A stretch of 64,000 bases of DNA from Parapristionchus giblindavisi (taxonomy: Eukaryota > Nematoda > Chromadorea > Rhabditida > Diplogasteridae): the NCBI GenBank assembly GCA_943737045.1, contig CALSFV010000003.1:744001-808000 (forward strand). The letters run 5' to 3'. Positions within the stretch are counted from its first letter, which is position 1; each line of letters begins with the position of its first letter. The notes beneath the pieces were generated by a model. The model had not been told where the DNA came from. It did not search any database and saw only the letters and a list, made by a program, of their open reading frames with translations. The translations under genes were made by a program, and so were the position numbers. Of the stretch, positions 57,901 through 64,000 are shown one piece after another.

Positions 57901-60900
57901 GAATTTATACTTTAAAATTTCCCTGATCGCATGTTAAATTGATTTTTTTCTCGTGAAAATTGAAAAAAATAGGCCAAAATTGCCAGTGTGACTGTTTCAG
58001 CGTTGCGTGCGCTCTCTAAAACTGTGTTAACTAAATTCGTCATACCAAATTACATATTTGTGGCTGAAAACAGTATGCGATTTGATCCAGGCTCAAGCAA
58101 GTTACGGTCTAGACTATCTATGCATGGGGATAGGGAAAGGGAGAGGGTGCGAGAGGGAGGCGTACTCTATCCATTGCGTCTCTGTACGACCAGAGCGAAT
58201 CGCCGTATCTTTATTCATACGTTTACAATTTAATTTGACACCTGATAATTAGCTCAAGACAAGCTGAACTCATATAAAGTCACAACCGCTCATTTGTAAC
58301 GCTAAATCGACAGATAACGCGGCAATCGTTACAATTCGCACTTAAATCACCACAACTTGCTTCAAACTTATCCGTTCGAGCTGCGACAGCGCGCGTCGAC
58401 GCCTCGCAACGTCCGCTATGCTGTACAGGTAAAATTGCGAATTTTCAGGAGCTAATTCGAGCGGGAAATGGCCATACCTGTGGCCGTTTCTCACTTTTTC
58501 GTGAATGTGGTTGCTGGTGAGACTGGACATGCTCTACTATTTGATATAGCTCAATATTTTCATAAATATTTTTATTGTAAATCCGAGATATGGTTATATA
58601 GATATAGAGAGAGAGAGAGAAGAGGAGGAGGAGGAGGAGGAGGGGAATCGCTCTTCACTCACATACACAAAAGACACATACACACCTCCCCTACCGCCGC
58701 GACGGCGACCAACGTCACCTAAGCCGTCTAGCCTACGCCGTATACTGAATTTATACTTTAAAATTTCCCTGATCGCATTTTAAATTGATTATTTTTTTCT
58801 CGTAAAAATAGAAAAAAAATAGGAAAAAATTGACAGTGTGACTGTTTCAGCGTTGCGTGCGCTCTCTAAAACTGTGTTCACTAAATTCGTCATACCAAAT
58901 TACATATTTGTGGCTGAAAAAAAGTATGCGATTTGATCCAGGCTCAAGCAAGCTACGGTCTAGACTATCTATGCATGGGGATAGGGAAAGGGAGAGGGTG
59001 CGAGAGGGAGGCGTACTCTATCCATTGCGTCTCTGTACGACCAGAGCGAATCGGCGTATCTTTATTCATACGTTTACAATTTAATTTGACACCTGATAAT
59101 TAGCTCAAGACAAGCTGAACTCATATAAAGTCACAACCGCTCATTTGTAACGCTAAATCGACAGATAACGCGGCAATCGTTACAATTCGCACTTAAATCA
59201 CCACAACTTGCTTCAAACTTATCCGTTCGAGCTGCGGAAGCGCGCGTCGACGCCTCGCAACGTCCGCTATGCTGTACAGGTAAAATTGCGAATTTTCAGG
59301 AGCTAATTCGAGCGGGAAATGGCCATACATGTGGCCGTTTCTCACTTTTTCGTGAATGTGGTTGCTGGTGAGACTGGACATGCTCTACTATTTGATATAG
59401 CTCAATATTTTCATAAATATTTTAATTGTAAATCCGAGATATGGTTATAGATATATATATATAGAGAGAGAGAGAAGAGGAGGAGGAGGAGGAGGAGGGG
59501 AATCGCTCTTTACTCACATACACAAAAGACACATACACACCTCCCCTACCGCCGCGACGGCTACCAACGCCACCTATCCCCCGTCTAGCCTACGCCGAAT
59601 ACTGAATTTATACTTTAAAATTTCCCTGATCGCATGTTAAATTGATTTTTTTCTCGTGAAAATTGAAAAAAATAGGCCAAAATTGCCAGTGTGACTGTTT
59701 CAGCGTTGCGTGCGCTCTCTAAAACTGTGTTCACTAAATTCGTCATACCAAATTACATATTTGTGGCTGAAAAACGTATGCGATTTGATCCAGGCTCAAG
59801 CAAGTTACGGTCTAGACTATCTATGCATGGGGATAGGGAAAGGGAGGGAGTGCGAGAGGGAGGCGTACTCTATCCATTGCGTCTCTGTACGACCAGAGCG
59901 AATCGGCGTATCTTTATTCATACGTTTACAATTTAATTTGACACCTGATAATTAGCTCAAGACAAGCTGAACTCATATAAAGTCACAACCGCTCATTTGT
60001 AACGCTAAATCGACAGATAACGCGGCAATCGTTACAATTCGCACTTAAATCACCACAACTTGCTTCAAACTTATCCGTTCGAGCTGCGGAAGCGCGCGTC
60101 GACGCCTCGCAACGTCCGCTATGCTGTACAGGTAAAATTGCGAATTTTCAGGAGCTAATTCGAGCGGGAAATGGCCATACCTGTGGCCGTTTCTCACTTT
60201 TTCGTGACTGTGGTTGCTGGTGAGACTGGGCATGCTCTACTATTTGATATAGCTCAATATTTTCATAAATATTTTTATTGTAAATCCGAGATATGGTTAT
60301 AGAGATATAGAGAGAGAGAGAGAGAGAGAAGAGGAGGAGGAGGAGGAGGAGGGGAATCGCTCTTTACTCACATACACCAAAGACACATACACACCTCCCC
60401 TACCGCCGCGACGGCGACCAACGCCACCTATCCCCCGTCTAGCCTACGCCGAATACTGAATTTATACTTTAAAATTTCCCTGATCGCATGTTAAATTGAT
60501 TTTTTTCTCGTGAAAATTGAAAAAAATAGGCCAAAATTGCCAGTGTGACTGTTTCAGCGTTGCGTGCGCTCTCTAAAACTGTGTTCACTAAATTCGTCAT
60601 ACCAAATTACATATTTGTGGCTGAAAAAAGTATGCGATTTGATCCAGGCTCAAGCAAGTTACGGTCTAGACTATCTATGCATGGGGATAGGGAAAGGGAG
60701 GGAGTGCGAGAGGGAGGCGTACTCTATCCATTGCGTCTCTGTACGACCAGAGCGAATCGGCGTATCTTTATTCATACGTTTACAATTTAATTTGACACCT
60801 GATAATTAGCTCAAGACAAGCTGAACTCATATAAAGTCACAACCGCTCATTTGTAACGCTAAATCGACAGATAACGCGGCAATCGTTACAATTCGCACTT

Positions 60901-61158
60901 AAATCACCACAACTTGCTTCAAACTTATCCGTTCGAGCTGCGGAAGCGCGCGTCGACGCCTCGCAACGTCCGCTATGCTGTACAGGTAAAATTGCGAATT
61001 TTCAGGAGCTAATTCGAGCGGGAAATGGCCATACCTGTGGCCGTTTCTCACTTTTTCGTGACTGTGGTTGCTGGTGAGACTGGACATGCTCTACTATTTG
61101 ATATAGCTCAATATTTTCATAAATATTTTTATTGTAAATCCGAGATATGGTTATAGAG

Positions 61159-61194
<36 letters not shown>

Positions 61195-64000
61195 AGGAGG
61201 AGGAGGAGGAGGGGAATCGCTCTTTACTCACATACACCAAAGACACATACACACCTCCCCTACCGCCGCGACGGCGACCAACGCCACCTATCCCCCGTCT
61301 AGCCTACGCCGAATACTGAATTTATACTTTAAAATTTCCCTGATCGCATGTTAAATTGATTTTTTTCTCGTGAAAATTGAAAAAAATAGGCCAAAATTGC
61401 CAGTGTGACTGTTTCAGCGTTGCGTGCGCTCTCTAAAACTGTGTTCACTAAATTCGTCATACCAAATTACATATTTGTGGCTGAAAAACGTATGCGATTT
61501 GATCCAGGCTCAAGCAAGTTACGGTCTAGACTATCTATGCATGGGGATAGGGAAAGGGAGAGGGTGCGAGAGGGAGGCGTACTCTATCCATTGCGTCTCT
61601 GTACGACCAGAGCGAATCGGCGTATCTTTATTCATACGTTTACAATTTAATTTGACACCTGATAATTAGCTCAAGACAAGCTGAACTCATATAAAGTCAC
61701 AACCGCTCATTTGTAACGCTAAATCGACAGATAACGCGGCAATCGTTACAATTCGCACTTAAATCACCACAACTTGCTTCAAACTTATCCGTTCGAGCTG
61801 CGGAAGCGCGCGTCGACGCCTCGCAACGTCCGCTATGCTGTACAGGTAAAATTGCGAATTTTCAGGAGCTAATTCGAGCGGGAAATGGCCATACCTGTGG
61901 CCGTTTCTCACTTTTTCGTGACGTGGTTGCTGGTGAGACTGGGCATGCTCTACTATTTGATATAGCTCAATATTTTCATAAATATTTTTATTGTAAATCC
62001 GAGATATGGTTATAGAGATATAGAGAGAGAGAGAGAAGAGGAGGAGGAGGAGGAGGAGGGGAATCGTTCTTCACTCACATACACAAAAGACACATACACA
62101 CCTCCCCTACCGCCGCGACGGCGACCAACGCCACCTATCCGCCCGTCTAGCCTACACCGAATACTGAATTTATACTTTAAAATTTCCCTGATCGCATGTT
62201 AAATTGATTTTTTTCTCGTGAAAATTGAAAAAAATAGGCCAAAATTGCCAGTGTGACTGTTTCAGCGTTGCGTGCGCTCTCTAAAACTGTGTTAACTAAA
62301 TTCGTCATACCAAATTACATATTTGTGGCTGAAAACAGTATGCGATTTGATCCAGGCTCAAGCAAGTTACGGTCTAGACTATCTATGCATGGGGATAGGG
62401 AAAGGGAGAGGGTGCGAGAGGGAGGCGTACTCTATCCATTGCGTCTCTGTACGACCAGAGCGAATCGCCGTATCTTTATTCATACGTTTACAATTTAATT
62501 TGACACCTGATAATTAGCTCAAGACAAGCTGAACTCATATAAAGTCACAACCGCTCATTTGTAACGCTAAATCGACAGATAACGCGGCAATCGTTACAAT
62601 TCGCACTTAAATCACCACAACTTGCTTCAAACTTATCCGTTCGAGCTGCGGAAGCGCGCGTCGACGCCTCGCAACGTCCGCTATGCTGTACAGGTAAAAT
62701 TGCGAATTTTCAGGAGCTAATTCGAGCGGGAAATGGCCATACCTGTGGCCGTTTCTCACTTTTTCGTGAATGTGGTTGCTGGTGAGACTGGACATGCTCT
62801 ACTATTTGATATAGCTCAATATTTTCATAAATATTTTTATTGTAAATCCGAGATATGGTTATATAGATATAGAGAGAGAGAGAGAAGAGGAGGAGGAGGA
62901 GGAGGAGGGGAATCGCTCTTCACTCACATACACAAAAGACACATACACACCTCCCCTACCGCCGCGACGGCGACCAACGTCACCTAAGCCGTCTAGCCTA
63001 CGCCGTATACTGAATTTATACTTTAAAATTTCCCTGATCGCATTTTAAATTGATTATTTTTTTCTCGTAAAAATAGAAAAAAAATAGGAAAAAATTGACA
63101 GTGTGACTGTTTCAGCGTTGCGTGCGCTCTCTAAAACTGTGTTCACTAAATTCGTCATACCAAATTACATATTTGTGGCTGAAAAAAAGTATGCGATTTG
63201 ATCCAGGCTCAAGCAAGCTACGGTCTAGACTATCTATGCATGGGGATAGGGAAAGGGAGAGGGTGCGAGAGGGAGGCGTACTCTATCCATTGCGTCTCTG
63301 TACGACCAGAGCGAATCGGCGTATCTTTATTCATACGTTTACAATTTAATTTGACACCTGATAATTAGCTCAAGACAAGCTGAACTCATATAAAGTCACA
63401 ACCGCTCATTTGTAACGCTAAATCGACAGATAACGCGGCAATCGTTACAATTCGCACTTAAATCACCACAACTTGCTTCAAACTTATCCGTTCGAGCTGC
63501 GGAAGCGCGCGTCGACGCCTCGCAACGTCCGCTATGCTGTACAGGTAAAATTGCGAATTTTCAGGAGCTAATTCGAGGGGGAAATGGCCATACATGTGGC
63601 CGTTTCTCACTTTTTCGTGAATGTGGTTGCTGGTGAGACTGGACATGCTCTACTATTTGATATAGCTCAATATTTTCATAAATATTTTAATTGTAAATCC
63701 GAGATATGGTTATAGATATATATATATAGAGAGAGAGAGAAGAGGAGGAGGAGGAGGAGGAGGGGAATCGCTCTTTACTCACATACACAAAAGACACATA
63801 CACACCTCCCCTACCGCCGCGACGGCTACCAACGCCACCTATCCCCCGTCTAGCCTACGCCGAATACTGAATTTATACTTTAAAATTTCCCTGATCGCAT
63901 GTTAAATTGATTTTTTTCTCGTGAAAATTGAAAAAAATAGGCCAAAATTGCCAGTGTGACTGTTTCAGCGTTGCGTGCGCTCTCTAAAACTGTGTTCACT
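51975..64000 (+). repeat. ~848-bp satellite array, right block, running off the window
   Basis: Same unit, orientation and phase as the left block, with phase marks near 52043, 52890, 53739, 54585, 55434, 56283, 57138, 57988, 58838, 59691, 60545, 61405, 62253, 63103 and 63953. The (GA)n part of the polypurine tract varies most, reaching its longest at about 61160-61190. Units at 58838 and 63103 carry extra A insertions that break one of the otherwise conserved short frames. The array has no right edge in the window. Confidence 0.98.
57988..64000 (+). repeat. 4,265-bp pentameric higher-order repeat, one copy plus part of a second
   Basis: Units at 57988 and 58838 recur at 62253 and 63103, offset 4,265 bp. 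Private variants are shared at the same offset: TGACAGTGTG at 58831 and 63096, GGTTATATAGATATAG at about 58593 and 62858, and CATACATGTGGCC at about 59326 and 63591. The second copy is cut by the window end. Confidence 0.85.

Noticed and set aside
58468..58722. 84-residue frame unique to two satellite units (also at 62733)
   Set aside because: Both copies belong to the 4,265-bp duplicated block and the frame arises from small indels in the unit.
25934..64000. 81-, 64- and 62-residue open frames repeated in every satellite unit, seemingly a large gene family
   Set aside because: They overlap each other on both strands, contain low-complexity RERERVREGG-type stretches, lack promoters and splice logic, and some copies (for example at 58857 and 63122) are altered by single-base insertions. 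Their conservation follows from array homogenisation.
25140..64000. CENP-B-box-like site in the satellite (TTCGAGCGGG in each unit)
   Set aside because: Spacing and flanking bases do not fit the 17-bp CENP-B box, and CENP-B boxes are not expected in nematodes.

Overview
The window looks like a eukaryotic nuclear contig, most probably from a nematode. Genes can be chained from many small exons separated by introns of about 45-60 bp with GT...TTTCAG/ATAG/AAG borders. Noncoding DNA is AT-rich with many hairpins. A mariner, a PIF/Harbinger and non-LTR retrotransposon pieces are present. The (GATCTTT)n filler makes me think of a diplogastrid such as Pristionchus, but that is a guess. All gene models were spliced by eye; phases were checked codon by codon where I say so.

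Layout. 1-12 kb: repeat-rich DNA with a degraded retrotransposon RT tail (3.2-3.6 kb, minus), a decayed-looking multi-exon gene (4.15-7.16 kb, minus), a hairpin MITE (7.3 kb), and a many-exon plus-strand gene (about 8.7-11.6 kb, possibly from 7.8 kb). 12-21.3 kb holds four more genes: a 130-aa secreted protein (12.0 kb, plus); the 3' part of a single-pass membrane protein with one in-frame stop (13.4-14.6 kb, minus); and a divergent pair of secreted proteins sharing a 217-bp promoter region (18.2-18.8 kb minus and 19.0-21.2 kb plus). The last encodes a 578-residue protein dominated by two 15-residue tandem repeat types. 21.3-25.1 kb: repeats, an internally deleted mariner with both inverted repeats and TA duplication, and the 3' end of an RTE-like retrotransposon.

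25.14 kb to the right edge: a satellite array of an ~848-bp unit, about 38 copies, head to tail, with nested higher-order periods (about 1.69 kb dimers, 4.24 and 4.27 kb pentamers). It is interrupted once, at 45,358-51,974, by a complete 6,617-bp PIF/Harbinger transposon with 17-bp perfect terminal inverted repeats and a 3-bp CTG target duplication. This element carries an intact 3-exon DDE transposase gene (336 aa, minus) and a 13-exon Myb/SANT-like partner gene (366 aa, plus), which in known Harbinger elements work together in nuclear import and DNA binding. It also holds a 112-bp minisatellite and a tRNA-like sequence near its right end.

The strongest items for follow-up are the clean Harbinger insertion inside the satellite, the array's nested amplification history, short introns built from GATCTTT heptamers in at least two genes, a perfect 60-bp inverted repeat inside an intron, and a nine-copy cluster of one 14-bp GC palindrome with a related copy in another gene's intron.
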